A stretch of 64,000 nt of DNA. It comes from Ceratobasidium sp. AG-K (taxonomy: Eukaryota > Basidiomycota > Agaricomycetes > Cantharellales > Ceratobasidiaceae). Positions within the stretch are counted from its first letter, which is position 1. Each line of letters begins with the position of its first letter. This document shows, in pieces, positions 33,179 through 44,514 of the stretch. The notes beneath the pieces are model-generated. The model saw only the letters and a program-made list of their open reading frames with translations. It was not told the origin of the DNA and ran no database searches. Location: positions 1,178,001-1,242,000 of the forward strand of contig JAWNGF010000005.1 of assembly GCA_037039685.1 (NCBI GenBank), in the 5' to 3' direction. The position numbers and the translations under genes were made by a program.

Positions 33179-36131
33179 TAAGCAATGAGATCCCCTCTGG
33201 TTATAGATCTTAGCTGCAGTTCGAAGGGAATAACTGTCAGAAATTTCTCGCGGACATGCGTAACTCACATAATCTCGCAGCTCTCCTATCTTCGGTCGAC
33301 ACTCGGGCTCGTGGCTCCAGCATCGGACAAGCATAGCCCATAGCTCGTCTCCTTTCATACTATTCGGAGGTATGCTCTCGATTGGCCGGGTGGGCAACTC
33401 CTTTTTCACGAGCACAGTATGGATGACAGACAAGTCTGGTCGATCCTTGTGAGGCACGTCGCCTGTGAGTGCCTCCTGTCAAATGCATGGTTGGCTGTTA
33501 AATAATGCGCATACATGGGGCTGAACCCACCAGGACGGTCTGAAAATTAATTAGTATAAATAGCATAGCCATTGATCAATAATAGGGTTGACACTTACCA
33601 TCCCAAGTGCATATATATCAGTTTCGAAACTTGTCGCCGCATCTTCTAAAAAAAGCTCGGGCGCCTGATGGTGATGGCATAAGAAATTGCAGGCCAATAT
33701 ATTTTATTTTACTTACGGCCCACCGAACTGAGTAGCTTAGGCTCTCCGTGACAGTAAACGCGACCGGAAAGTCCCGTTTCATTGTTGCGCATCCAAAGTC
33801 GGTGATCTTGACTGTCCCGTCTTTGGATACAACGACATTGTCCTAATCCAAACACTGGTTTGATGCCTACAGCAATGGTAATATCTGGGAACTTACACCT
33901 TTGATATCACCATGTGCCTTGCGTTTGCAGTTAGAAAGTAGTGGCACACAACCAGATAGATCACTCACAATACCCTTCCCATGCATATACACCAATCCGC
34001 TAGCTATCTGAGCACACTACAAGTGGGCACAAATGTCATCAAACCAATCCGCTCAGATAGAGGCACCAACAACTCACTAGGCCGCACCGATCAACGCTAG
34101 GATTTGCTTGAATGTATGCTAACAAGCTCCCATAGTCCATCCATGGCGCGACCATTGCAAGCTTGTCCCGAAACACGGCTAAGCCTACTAGCTCTAAGAC
34201 ATTTGGATGCGCTGATACGGACCAAGTGTAGAGTTCGTGGGCTGTATGCTATCAGCTCTCGACTATTAGCCTTCGCCAAAAATGTAATAAATGCTGGCAA
34301 ACCTTGAGGACCTTGTCAGGCTTGTTATCTGAATTCGACATTGCCCTCAGGCATTTGAGAGCCACTAACGACCCATTGGCCATTCGTGCTTGATATACAT
34401 CACTGAGTTTGCCACTGTACATGGAACTTTCCTCGACATATGTAAGCTGGGCAGTGACGTCAGAGCAACCCTGATCAACAAGGCGCTCTATCATTGTAGG
34501 AAGTGACTTGAATGCGAGTATTATTTAGTCGTATAATAAGAAGGATGGGCGAACGGACTGTGTTATGTTTGATGACTACATGCGTATCCACATTCGCCTA
34601 GAGATTATGTCAATAGAACAAAACTACGGGAACAGGGCTTCCGTACTTTACTGATAATATGCCCTTCTCGTTCAATGATAACAAGCTGCACAACTATATT
34701 CAACACGGTGTGAAACTATAATCAAGGAAGACACACTTACGAAGTCCCGTACTGCTTCTACACTTGGCCGATTTTCGGGACGTTCTTTCCAACAACTAAG
34801 AAGCAATCCCCATACAATTTCGTTGTATCCCGGCTTGAGTGAGATAAAGCTTTCGGGTCGAGGTGGGAGTGATCCAGACCCGACCACGGAAATGACGCGA
34901 AGCTCGGAGAGCTCCACGAAAGGTATCTCACCGGTCAATACCTCCTTTGTATAGTTAATGGGTTGGTCCATGCGAAACAGATAGGATTATAGCTACATAT
35001 ATTGTCTATTATACGTCAGTAATTGCACATTATATAGCCTTGAGCAAAGTATTACACACCATCCCAAGGGACCAAACATCCGATTTTCGAGTTGGCCAAG
35101 TTTCGCGAATAAAGAATCTCTCAGGCGCCTAGGGAAGGATGTTAGCTAGGCACAGGGACGACCAGAAAGAACAGTTGCTCACCGCCCATCGCGGCGCGAA
35201 TTGAAACATCCTAGTCGGGTCGGGCGTGTCTTGTTCCAAAGCCGAACCTCCAAAGCCAGTTATTTTAATCATCCCACTACTCGATTCCGACATCATAATG
35301 TTACGCTATTTTGCATCAGTATAATTGGTTGGGTTTTGAGGGTTTCATACCTACACTTCTAAGGTCACCGTGTATCTAATGCCAGGTGATGTATGTATAG
35401 TTATTCGTTATTTTCACATAACTAGACGTTTTACGTACCACTCCTGCATTATGCAGGTACAACAGTCCCTCGGCAACTTGTAGACACTGCATCCGCGAGA
35501 TATATCAAAGTATCTCGTTCACCTCATGTACTACGGCTCACCAAATGACACCTATTTGCTTGGGGATTCATCGTCAGATATACTCGCAGATTTAATTCCA
35601 CCCAAGGGTAGACGATGCCGATATTCGAGGGAAGATTTGCACCAAAAGCATCGAGCTCTTCACTGTTAGTAATATATCCCAGGAAGCGTAACACGTTTGG
35701 ATGATGTAACCGGGATATCGTTTGTACCTCGTTTATGAGCGGCTATATATTGAAGTGCAGGAAGTTAGTTTGGCCAGCAAAGGTTAGCAATATAAATTAG
35801 TTACCTCAGTTCCGCTATTAGCATACTTGACTGCGACACGATTATTGTAGCCTTCCAATTTTGCCACATGAATATCATAAAAGCCACCGGCGACGGCGAC
35901 TCCAAGTCTGCCCTCTGGCCACCTTATCTTTTCGTTGAGGTTGGGGCATCCAGCATTGGATAGACGCATAATGGCCTTATTCAAGTCAGTCATATTCGAA
36001 TAATAACTGCGGCTGCTGGTTAAGTAACGCACCAGTTCATCCGACCAGTCATCTGGGCTGGATACGCTATTGAAAATGGCTGGGATAGGGAGTGGCAACG
36101 CGTCTTCTGGTCCCCTCCCTACACGGATCAT
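33179..36131 (-). CDS. Tandem pseudokinase-kinase (TKL-like), complete copy
   Basis: Two kinase-like domains lie in series on one strand. Domain A (36131 to about 34743) has a Gly-loop-like GRLGVAVAGG, VAVKYAN (Lys), SRLHHPNVLRFLGY, IHGDLRSRN (catalytic Asp and Asn kept), ITGFGGSALEQD (Gly for the DFG Asp), APERF, KSDVWSLGM and RPSVEAVRDF. Domain B (about 34506-33179) has VALKCLRA, SAHPNVLELVGLA, AHGDIKGNN, ITDFGCATMK, APELF and CRPKIGELRDY, all canonical. Conserved sites in both copies (TATCA|GTAAAG and AAG|TCACTT) would splice A to B in frame as GILSSLPTMIERLVDQG through a 145-nt intron, longer than most here, so two adjacent genes remain possible. Each domain is cut by five to six short introns. 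HGDxK/R and the Arg-Pro end block suit the basidiomycete TKL expansion. The 5' start is uncertain: a GCAAGT donor near 36184 suggests an earlier exon. Confidence 0.75.
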
Positions 36132-36802
36132 TTCATGTCATGTGTTAGCATATTCAAGTCAAGTTGAGGCATAAAATACTTGCAGCCAGCCATCTGACCT
36201 AGGAAGTGATGGACGATCAATGAAGATTGTCGGTTGCACTACTCAACTACATGGCTTACGTGAGAGTTACGTTGTCCCCGAGACGGGAAGTGTACTTGTA
36301 ATCAAACAACCTAGGCTACCACACCCAAGATCTTCTGGGTCTCTCCCCGCACCTATTGGAGTGCGGTACGGTGGAGACCATCTAATCGCCAATCGTAGAT
36401 GCCCTAAAAGACGTACGTATTGTGCTTGGTCTGCCTGCGCGCGGGGATCTACTGACCCTTCCTTGGCCCGCTATATGTCCCACCCTACCTGAGGACTCTT
36501 GCGCCCTTCTCTTTACGGTGGATTGGGCGTGGGGACACCCTGAGGACCAGTCAGCCCGATATACATAACCATGCACGGCGTTGGCGCGTCCTAAACTTTG
36601 ATATACATTGGAACGCAGTCTCGTCAAGCCGTGGCCAATAATCAACTAGTTATTATGCGTATGCCGCTATCATGATGTCAATGGGGTAGCGATCGCCTCG
36701 CTAACTTGTGGGTTGTTCGTGTATGCACCAAGCGCTCGGCGCTCCTCCACTCCTCCACAACCGATTCGAGCTTCTCGATCTGACCATGACGATCTCATCA
36801 GA
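36132..36802. other. Gap upstream of the tandem kinase and the F-box gene
   Basis: About 670 bases between two divergent genes. It may contain the missing first exon of the kinase gene (minus strand near 36185-36230). Otherwise no gene is recognised. Confidence 0.4.
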
Positions 36803-38532
36803 ATGCTCTTTAAGCTGCCACCTGAGCTGCTCAGCTCAATATTGAGCTTTCTTGACCTCGTCTCACTTAAACATTGCTCAGAGTCTTGTCGTCTCCTGCG
36901 AGCGATATGCTCAGACCTCGTCCTGAATCCGTGGCACCGTCCTGTCCGACGCTCGATTCACGAATTGTTTACACACCCAGACCCCACTCACTCAGCCAAT
37001 CGATATGAGTACCCACTCGAAGCGGCACTTACCGTTTGGAGTTTGAGACGTTGTCCGTACTCGCATCGCTCGCAACGTTATCTTCTGTCCCGCGCTCAAT
37101 CCTCGTAGACGTCTTGACACTCGCTCCACCTCGGTTTTTGCTGTACCACTCCAGCCGTGCCAGGCTTTCTCAACCACTATGTGAAGAGGCCTTTCGCAGA
37201 AGGTTTCTACCTAGTTGGGTTCCTCATTGGGTCCAAAGCTCTGCGCGGCCTCGTTGGTCGTGGCAAGAAGGGTTTTATCGGTGTGTGACGAATATGCTGC
37301 TCTAAGAGAATACTTACTTACTCCTATCAGTGTGTTGGAGCAGTTAAACCATCGTTTGATGTCCAATTGCACAAGCACGGAAAGCTGGACAAACTACGTC
37401 GTTATTCGTACCTCGGGAACAACGGCTACACCCGCCGCCTATTCGAGGACGTTTAGCGCATCTGTCATCATGAATGATCTCAAGTAAGTTTCTCAATTTT
37501 AAGCTGGAATTCGCGTGCTTAGCTACATCGAGACGACAAGCAAACCTTTCAGAGTATGAGACCCAAGCGCGGGCTATTGTTCAATTCGCGGACGTGAGGA
37601 TCGTAATGCTTGGGGTGCTCCGTAAACCACCCTACTACGCGGTCAACAACCATGCACGAGTGTTACTTCACCCAGAAGGAGTTGAAAGCCCAATGAACCT
37701 ATCCCTCGGCCAAGGGACTCCAGCGCCCGAACCTCGCAGCCACCTCCAAACCTCCTAACAGGGGTATCAGTCCCCCCCTCCAACTCTCCAGCACGTCCAC
37801 AAAGGCCGGCGTTGACGACGAGCCGTACACGATCACCATCAGGCGAACGCCGGAGAAGTAACAACCTCCGACTTTCCAGGACGTTGACCCATGAATCCAC
37901 CACATCGACCCGGACAAATGAATCGAGCTCGAACAGGAGCGGTCGGATCATGGAGCGGATTCGGCGGTGGACGACTGGTTCGGGTACTCGGGCCCCATCT
38001 GCCGAGAGGAACGAGCAAGTACAGACACCACCTCCGATACCCGCTAGCGTTTCATCCCCAGTTCCAAGCTGGGTGACCACAACGCCAAATACGAGCATGC
38101 CAACAAACTCCACTCCGAATGCAGTCGTTGCTGAAATGCCAACCCCGCAAGTCAACGTACTTCCTCGACTCCGGCACCCAGAGCCGACAGCTTCATTTTC
38201 GGAGTATCCTAACTATACTCTCGGAGGAGATGACAATCGGTGGCGGATTCAAGATGGGTTGGAAGAAGGGGGGTTAATTTGGGTCGGACCGGTAATGTAA
38301 GCACTGTTTACTTTTTACTGCTACAAAGTTCCAATGAAAACGAATATTTATTTGCAGGATCACAGCTCAACTCATACCACACAATACGAGGCATACATCG
38401 GGAGCTCCTTTGACCGCGGATGAGGTGTATTCTGAAGGTCACCATGTTTCATTCCGGTGGCACGATTTGATTGCAATCGCGCCATGGATGGAGGGGCGGT
38501 TGTCCAGACGGGACGACGCTCTAAGTTTGTAG
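36803..38532 (+). CDS. F-box protein with apparent frameshifts
   Basis: The ATG at 36803 opens the F-box LFKLPPELLSSILSFLDL, followed by SLKHCSESCRLLRAIC. F-box proteins recruit substrates to SCF ubiquitin ligases through Skp1. The chain continues as FETLSVLASLATLSSVPR, PPRFLLYHSSRARL, EEAFRRRFLPSWVPH, an intron, VLEQLNHRLMSN, WTNYVVIRTSG, FSASVIMNDLK, an intron, and ANLSEYETQARAIVQFADV. The C-terminus (WRIQDGLEEGGLIWVGPVM, an intron, ITAQLIPHNTR to WHDLIAIAPWM) ends at 38532. It needs two frame changes without good splice signals: near 37025-37035 (between PLEAA and YRLEFETLSV) and near 37700-37760 (before a Ser/Arg-rich linker). Either the gene is decaying or the sequence has single-base errors; the conserved C-terminal block argues for the second. 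Total length would be about 520 residues. Confidence 0.72.
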
Positions 38533-38645
38533 TATACCACTCCCCAAGTAGCACAAATTTCCGATGATTGTGTATGCGTCATCCAAGGTCTCCATAAATA
38601 GCGTCCTGCGAGCACAGCCACGCTCAGAAGTTAGACTCAACCACG

Positions 38646-40099
38646 ATGGCTACAAGCACTTTCTCAAGTCGCTCATTCGGAGCGATGAGTGGAATGAAGC
38701 ATAGGATCCTCGCATACCGTACGTATGTAATCGAATCCAAAAATCATTGTAATTAACGTTCGGGGAATTAACGCAGCACGGCCTTAGGTGCTCATCCCCG
38801 AGTCCATGTTCGCCAAACAGCCAGCCTCAGCGCACAGTATGCAATCGACCCATCCCCACTCGCCGGGACAGCACCGGAGCACATGTTTCACCTGATTCTT
38901 CAAACCCCCCATCCACCCCATACGTGGCCCGCAAAGTTGCAGGACGCATCGCCACTTTTACGAGACATCTCGGCGCTCCTCAAGCCGCATGGAGGTCTCG
39001 TTAATTTCGCCTGGGCCCCTTCCGAAAGTAAGTTTTATTATGCTTTTCAAGCCCCGGGAGCAAACACTCGACCGATTTTTGAAGCGGAAAAGCACCCGTC
39101 AACAGAAGAGACCTGGCAAGAAACTTCGAGCTCTAAATTCGAATCCTATCGGGGCACACTCTATTCGCCTAATAAAGAACCCTACACGATCCCGTCCATA
39201 TCTCAGACCAGCTTGCCGGAGCTCTCGTCGATCGTCCCCCGTTCGTCCTCGTTTTTTGGAGCTCCTCTCGTGCGCATCCGGCCCCTAGTGATTGACGTGT
39301 ACGTGTGCACGCATGGGGCAAGAGATTGCCGCTGTGGCGATATAGGGGGCGAGATTGTCCAGGCCTTGAGGGCGCGTGTTGTTCACCGTCCAGGTGTGAG
39401 GGTGTTTGATATTGGGCATGTAGGAGGACACAAGTAGGTCAATTGCGGTCGATCCTGATCGACACCTTGTGCGCGCCTCGTTGGCTGACGGATGTAAACT
39501 AGGTGGGCTGGGAACGTGCTTGTGTTTCCTTCGGGCGATTGGTACGGAAATCTACGCCCTGAAGACGTTCCTGCGTTTTTGGATCACATCACCAGTCATG
39601 ATCGTTACGAGCCGATGTGGTCCCATTGGCGAGGCCGCATGGGACTGTCCAAGGATGTGCAGTCTGGACTTCACCACGCCGCGACAGCTGGTCATATGCC
39701 ATCAGAGGCCGCCGAGCGATCAACACACGCGGTGACTTTTGTCTCGTGGAACGGCGAGGAAACGACCGTGCAGGCGAGCAAAGGGGAAAACCTCATGGAG
39801 CTCGCCCGAGACGCCAACCTCGAAGGCATCGAAGGCATATGCGACGGGAATCTCGAGGTCAGATCGCGTGTTGTTCATTTCACACTGCTCATGCTTTTCT
39901 CGACTAGTGCGCGACTTGTCAAATGTATATTGATCCCTCGGCACCCCTGCCTCGAATGTCCGACGCGGAAGACGACATGCTTGCGTATGCAATTGGACGG
40001 AAGGACGAGGAGAGCCGTTTAGGTTGTCAGATTGACGTAACGCCCGAGTTGGCAGCTTGGATCGCGCAGGGAGGAAGGATTAGGTTGCCTAGGTTCTAG
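38646..40099 (+). CDS. Fusion: Aim32/sucrase-ferredoxin-like protein plus adrenodoxin-type [2Fe-2S] ferredoxin
   Basis: The N-terminus (MATSTFSSRSFGAMSGMKHR, then ILAYR) is Arg/Ser rich without acidic residues, which suits mitochondrial import. An intron (C|GTACGT...TTAG|GT) leads to AHPRVHVRQ. The first domain is the thioredoxin-like sucrase/ferredoxin family that includes yeast Aim32: VYVCTHGARDCRCGDIGG, FDIGHVGGHKWAGNV (across an intron) and FPSGDWYG. After a link (MGLSKDVQSGLHHAA) comes a second module of adrenodoxin type: VTFVSWNGEETTVQASKGEN, then CDGNLE, an intron, and CATCQMYIDP (C-x5-C-x2-C), AEDDMLAYAIG, SRLGCQIDVTPEL (fourth Cys) and a stop at 40099. All cluster cysteines are present in both parts. 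Reading frame and splice sites are clean, so the fusion looks real. Expected place and role: a mitochondrial Fe-S or redox protein. Confidence 0.85.
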
Positions 40100-40196
40100 A
40101 CCGCGACAGGGCTGGTTAGATTAGATTGGCACGTCGCGGCGTTACAACTGCAGTCGGGATTCCGAGGGAAACCTTTGTATCAGTCACACTCTAATT

Positions 40197-40504
40197 TCAC
40201 CATTTCCTCCCCATCTGCTCGATCAGCATGTCGCTCGAATGAATAGGAACCCGGAAACTCACTGCAGCCTGGACGCAGTTTTTAAATTCAAGAAACTCGG
40301 GGCTGCACATGTCCTTGCGGACATCTTGGTAGCTGCCCAGTATACACTGGCCATACGCTTTCGCCTAGTTCCAAAGTAAATGAATTAGCAATCATGATGT
40401 ATAAACGGCTTCACCTTGGCGCCACAAGATGAGCTTGCCTGGGCCAATTTGAGCAATGGCCGCGAATCTTGGCTGATGCTCAGGGCTGGGACTGTTGGCT
40501 TCAT
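40197..40504 (-). CDS. Small twin-cysteine protein, NDUFAF8-like
   Basis: The ATG at 40504 opens MKPTVPALSISQDSRPLLKL, continuing AQASSSCGAK. A GTGAAG...CTAG intron (40414-40365) joins it to AKAYGQCILGSYQDVRK and DMCSPEFLEFKNCVQAA. The tail is either read through or, after a second intron ending GAGCAG, becomes MGRKW (stop at 40197). The cysteine pattern (C-x5-C, C-x11-C-x9-C) and the AYGxC...DxCxxEFxxxxxC block resemble NDUFAF8, a complex I assembly factor of the mitochondrial intermembrane space. With 66-85 residues over two or three exons, it is easily missed. It is convergent with the ferredoxin fusion, with the stops about 100 bases apart. The family call is tentative. Confidence 0.6.
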
Positions 40505-40740
40505 GGTCGATCAGACGAGGTAGACAGGTTACATCACATGGGCGGATCAGTTGATACTGGGCAGTACCATGGGTTTAAATTGGCGCCTCAATTAATTGAG
40601 TTTATTTGACCTAAAGGAATGAATGGAATCTCCCAGCTAGGCGCGTTCTTGGCTACGTTCACGATGAGAAATGAGGTAGATGAATTAGACAATGTAGTAT
40701 CATGACAAGATGCTGGGTTCCCAAAAGATCACTGAACAGA

Positions 40741-41474
40741 CTAGTATCCGATTCCCATACCACGGAACATGTTGACCATGAGCCTCATCTTCATGTCATG
40801 AAGCTCACTGCAGATCTCCTTTCCAGCACTGCAAGGATATTGTTAATACATTGAGATAATGTTCAAAAGTGGAACATACGCTTTGATTGCCTCTTTCATG
40901 AGCGAGAACGAGCAAGAGCTCAGCTTCAAGGACCAGTTCTGCATCGCGACGTCGAGCTCAGTCCAGTACGAGTACCATTTCACAAATTTAGCCTTGGCGG
41001 CGACCTTGTGGCTGGCCTCGGTCGCGGTCTGTCAAACACCCAAGTCAGACACTTAAATGAATGGTGAGCGAGCGACGCACCACAAGGACGGCGGAGACAA
41101 TGCCGGCGCACTCCTTCTCCTGCTCAGGAGTGAGCTTGACAGAAACCTTGGCGAGGTACGTGCTCATCGCGTCAAACGTCGACACGATTTTCTTGATTTG
41201 GACCTGGGGATCAGCACCGGTGGTGGCGACCTTGGCTGTTGAACCCATCTTTAGCACGAGCACGACGAGGTTAGCAAAGACACTCACTGAGATCGTCAGA
41301 GCAAGTCCCGATATCAGTCTGGAACGTCTTCAAGCGAGCCACAAAGACGGACGCATCCGTCACTGGGGACGCGACCGACACTCCTCGCGCGTGGTGGGTT
41401 GGTCGGGCACTGCTCAAAAGAGCAAATGAAACCAGGAAAGTAATCAACGCAAAAACCCGGTGAAAAGAGAGCAT
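40741..41474 (-). CDS. Small secreted helical protein, unrecognised
   Basis: The ATG at 41474 starts a clear signal peptide, MLSFHRVFALITFLVSFALL, with cleavage likely after SSA (SSA|RPTHH). Four exons follow, carrying DASVFVARLKTFQTDIGTC, STFDAMSTYLAKVSVKLTPEQ, SHKVAAKAKFVKWYSYWTEL and, after a GTATGTT...GCAG intron, AGKEICSELHDMKMRLM to a stop at 40741. The mature protein of about 165 residues looks all-helical, with four cysteines (GTC, KEC, SSC, EIC). It resembles hypothetical secreted proteins common in plant-associated basidiomycetes, but I recognise no family with a known function. An effector role is possible and unproven. No GPI or transmembrane signal is seen. Confidence 0.75.
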
Positions 41475-41795
41475 GTTTGTAAAATGAGTGTGTGTAGAGA
41501 CCGACGAGTGATTAAACGAGGCAGGAAATGAAGGAAAGCAGTGTTGGAAGAGCGCGCCTCTTATATGGATTCGAGGCGGGCTTGGCTTGCGTTTCGGACC
41601 TTGGGCCAAGAATAAACCCGTCACATTATATAATCTAACCCCGCACCTGCCGTCAACCCAAAAACGAAATGGGCTTGGGCGGGCACGGCTTTAAGGTCCC
41701 AACGTTCCACGCTTGATTGGCTAATGAATTACACACGTAAGACCAAGTCTGCAGGTATTCGGCGACGCGCATGGAGGTGTTTAGGAGAGGAATGG
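41475..41795. other. Promoter region of the secreted-protein gene
   Basis: About 320 bases between the secreted-protein ATG and the 3' end of the regulator gene. No coding signal and no clear TATA box; a TTATATGG word lies near 41571, about 100 bases upstream of the ATG. Confidence 0.35.
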
Positions 41796-44514
41796 CTAAT
41801 ACTCATCCTCCGCAAATAGTTTGGCCGCCTCCTTTTCGCCCAAGTACTCCGCGGCTTCGAGGTCAAACCAGCACCTTTGGCGTAAATACAAAATAACGCG
41901 GTCCCCGCCGATCAAGAAGTTGTTCCTTCGGCAGAAGCTTAGCATCTGCGCCACAACTGTCATTGTATGCACCCACCTAACGAGCCTCACCTCGGCTCTA
42001 AGCATGGGTTCGAGGTTTTCCGGCGCATGTTTGAGCGAGAATACGAGTACTCGTCCAGCGGCCGTCCAACACAACTGAAGGATTATGCGTTTAGTTTAAC
42101 AGAAGTGATGCAGCGAATAGGCAAACTTACCCCAGCCGATTTGTCAAGACGCGAAAAATCCCACGAAGTCGTGCCTAACGCTACAATATACTGTGTGATG
42201 GACTTTGCGGCAGCGAGACATTTGGTGGCTGATTCGCAGCTCGGGTCGCTCCAGTTGGCTAAATCTATGTGAATCTTGATCACGGCCCTAACTGGCATTC
42301 GATTTCGTGAGTGAAGCGTAGACGGCGTGTACTTACCAAAGTGGAACCATGTGGGCCAAATAAATGTTCGAGATCGCTGACGTTGAGGACTGATCAAGAG
42401 GGTTGAGTTTCATCTTGAGAACCGAGGACCTTGCGGAGTTGGAACGTAAGCTCGATCCTCGATGCTTTCGAAACGAACGCTACCTCATTGAAGAAACCAT
42501 AGTCTCTATAATTCTCAGCTCGGGTGAGCACCGAACCTCTTCAGCCGTCTCAAGCTTGGCTAAACGACGGTACTGGGTTGTGTGTATCTAAACCTCTTGT
42601 GAGCTTATGGAGATCTGGCGCGAACGCGGAGATCCGTGGTTGCGTACGCGTGACATCATTATTGCACCTAAACATTCCAATTTAGTACTGGAATCGGCAG
42701 ACAACTAAGATGAGACCTACACTTTACATACATCCCGAAATCGTCTTGATTACTATAATGACTCGTGAACAAGTCGGCGGAAAATATACTCTGCCGTTCT
42801 TGACCGTCATCGTACTGCAATGATATTAGTGGATGGCCCGCGCAGTGGGTACATTACGTACACCAGCTTCAAACGCCTCTAGTGATCCAGGCAGAGTTTG
42901 GGGGATGTCTTCGTCGCTAATATCAACCGCTTGATGGGAGCTTTGAACAGCGTACAGCTTCACACAAAAGTCGCACTCACCCCATTGGTCTGGAGCCAAA
43001 TGAAATCTCTCCAAGCAATACGAGAGCCAAAATATATTCCGCCGGAGCTCAACATCCGTATGAGAAAGGGGGAGCTCCAATTAGTAGCCTTTCACGAGTC
43101 TTGCTCGGAAGCGGCTTCTGTAAGCTATCAGGAAGGTTCAAACCGAGGGCGATACAAAGCCGCATTGCGAGGCTGTTGCACTGCCACAGGTCAAACCAGC
43201 GAGCACAGCTAAATGGACTAAATCAAAACTTCACCCAAAGGTAAGAGAAAGGCACGAACCCAAATGTCCACCAGCTATTAATAATGCATGCTTTGAATTC
43301 AAATGTAACGTGAGGCTCTTTGCAAAGGAGCCAATGGAGTCGCTTGCCTTGGATGACCCCAATAAGATCCTTGCCCTCTCTGGCAGCAGCCATACATCCA
43401 TATTTAGCAATCAAATAGTGTCGTTCATCGAACGCCAGTTGCCGGTTCTGTTGCATACGCATTTTTTCCTGGAATACATCATCAAGAGCAGATCCCCTTC
43501 TGGTAGTGGCGGGCGCAGTGGTAACTAGATGGGAGTGCATGGCAGCCGCAGTACAGATGGAATGCAATAGTGGTAGGAACGGAAAGCGTGGCGAGGACGG
43601 ATGTTCCAAGAGCTGCATCTGGAAGGTTGGTCGATGAATAATCCGTCGGGCGTTTGGATAACAAGTGAAAAAGAGGTCGAGGAGATGGAATGTAAGGGGT
43701 TTAGGAGGTAGTGAGAGGGGCCACTGCTCGGTGATAATGGGAAGTTGTAGTGGATCGGGAGTGAACGCGGAGGTTCCATAGATGTCAAAGGCTGGAGTGA
43801 ACAACGTATCATATCCCGAGTCACCCACGCCCATATTCCATGTAGGGGTCGATAGTCCGGCGAACCTGCTGTATTCCGTTAGCGAGGGTACTAATACTTA
43901 CATTGAGGGAACCAACCGCTCGAGGCTGCTTTTTCGAAGCCAGTAGCTTCTCTAGCTCCTCTGTTGATACGTCATTAATTGGTCTCCCACTTGCGAGAGC
44001 GCACGCACCCACTCGCTCTTCTAGCTTGCTTAGGTTCTGAAGTGGGGCAGTTTGGCTACCCTCTACCTCCGGTGGAGTAAATGGGGAGTCGTCGTAAGTA
44101 CAATTGGGTTCAACGTGACTGAGGTGAGGATTGACCCGGAGCATTTTGTGATGCGTCCGACGACAAGTTGAGCAGGGGCGTTGTGCATCGCTATCTAAAA
44201 ATATGAGGGATTAGATAGCGGGGATGAGCAATAAACTTGCCATTTCTACTTGGTATCATCGGTGATGACTTTAAGTAAAGTAGGAGTGACAACAAATGAA
44301 GTAACTCTCACCACTCTGAAAAGACCAAGGAATCACTATTACTCTTTCACAATTCAACTAATATCAACTCACTTCCGTTTCCGACATTGATGACAGGCCT
44401 ACTAAACGCTAAGTTTTACTCTATCAATCGTATGAGCTTACTTGCCTCTGCCTTCCCAAGTGTCGCCCTCTTGGCACCATCGCTCGTGCCAGAACACCCA
44501 GCCACATTATCCAT
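41796..44514 (-). CDS. Zn2Cys6 fungal-specific transcription factor
   Basis: The ATG at 44514 starts MDNVAGCSGTSDGAKR. An intron with a GC donor (GAG|GCAAGT) restores ACHQCRKRK, the first half of a Zn2Cys6 cluster. The second half reads DAQRPCSTCRRTHH, then NCTYDD. The short junction between them, which should carry the third Cys, could not be resolved. A linker (LSKLEERVGACALASG) precedes the fungal-specific transcription-factor domain: LLDLFFTCYPNARRIIHRP, FLPLLHSICTAAAMHS, ERHYLIAKYG and VELRRNIFWLSYCLERFH. The C-terminus ends LGEKEAAKLFAEDEY at 41796. About ten introns are needed. The domain layout matches the large Gal4-type family that regulates carbon, nitrogen and secondary metabolism; the target genes are unknown. 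The head of the gene is less certain than its middle. Confidence 0.75.

Noticed and set aside
33179..36131. A complete kinase gene called as two ordinary active kinases
   Set aside because: The first domain lacks the DFG Asp in both copies, so it is not called as a standard active kinase.
37643..38155. 170-codon minus-strand frame
   Set aside because: It is antisense to the F-box gene, whose frames carry conserved family blocks on both sides.
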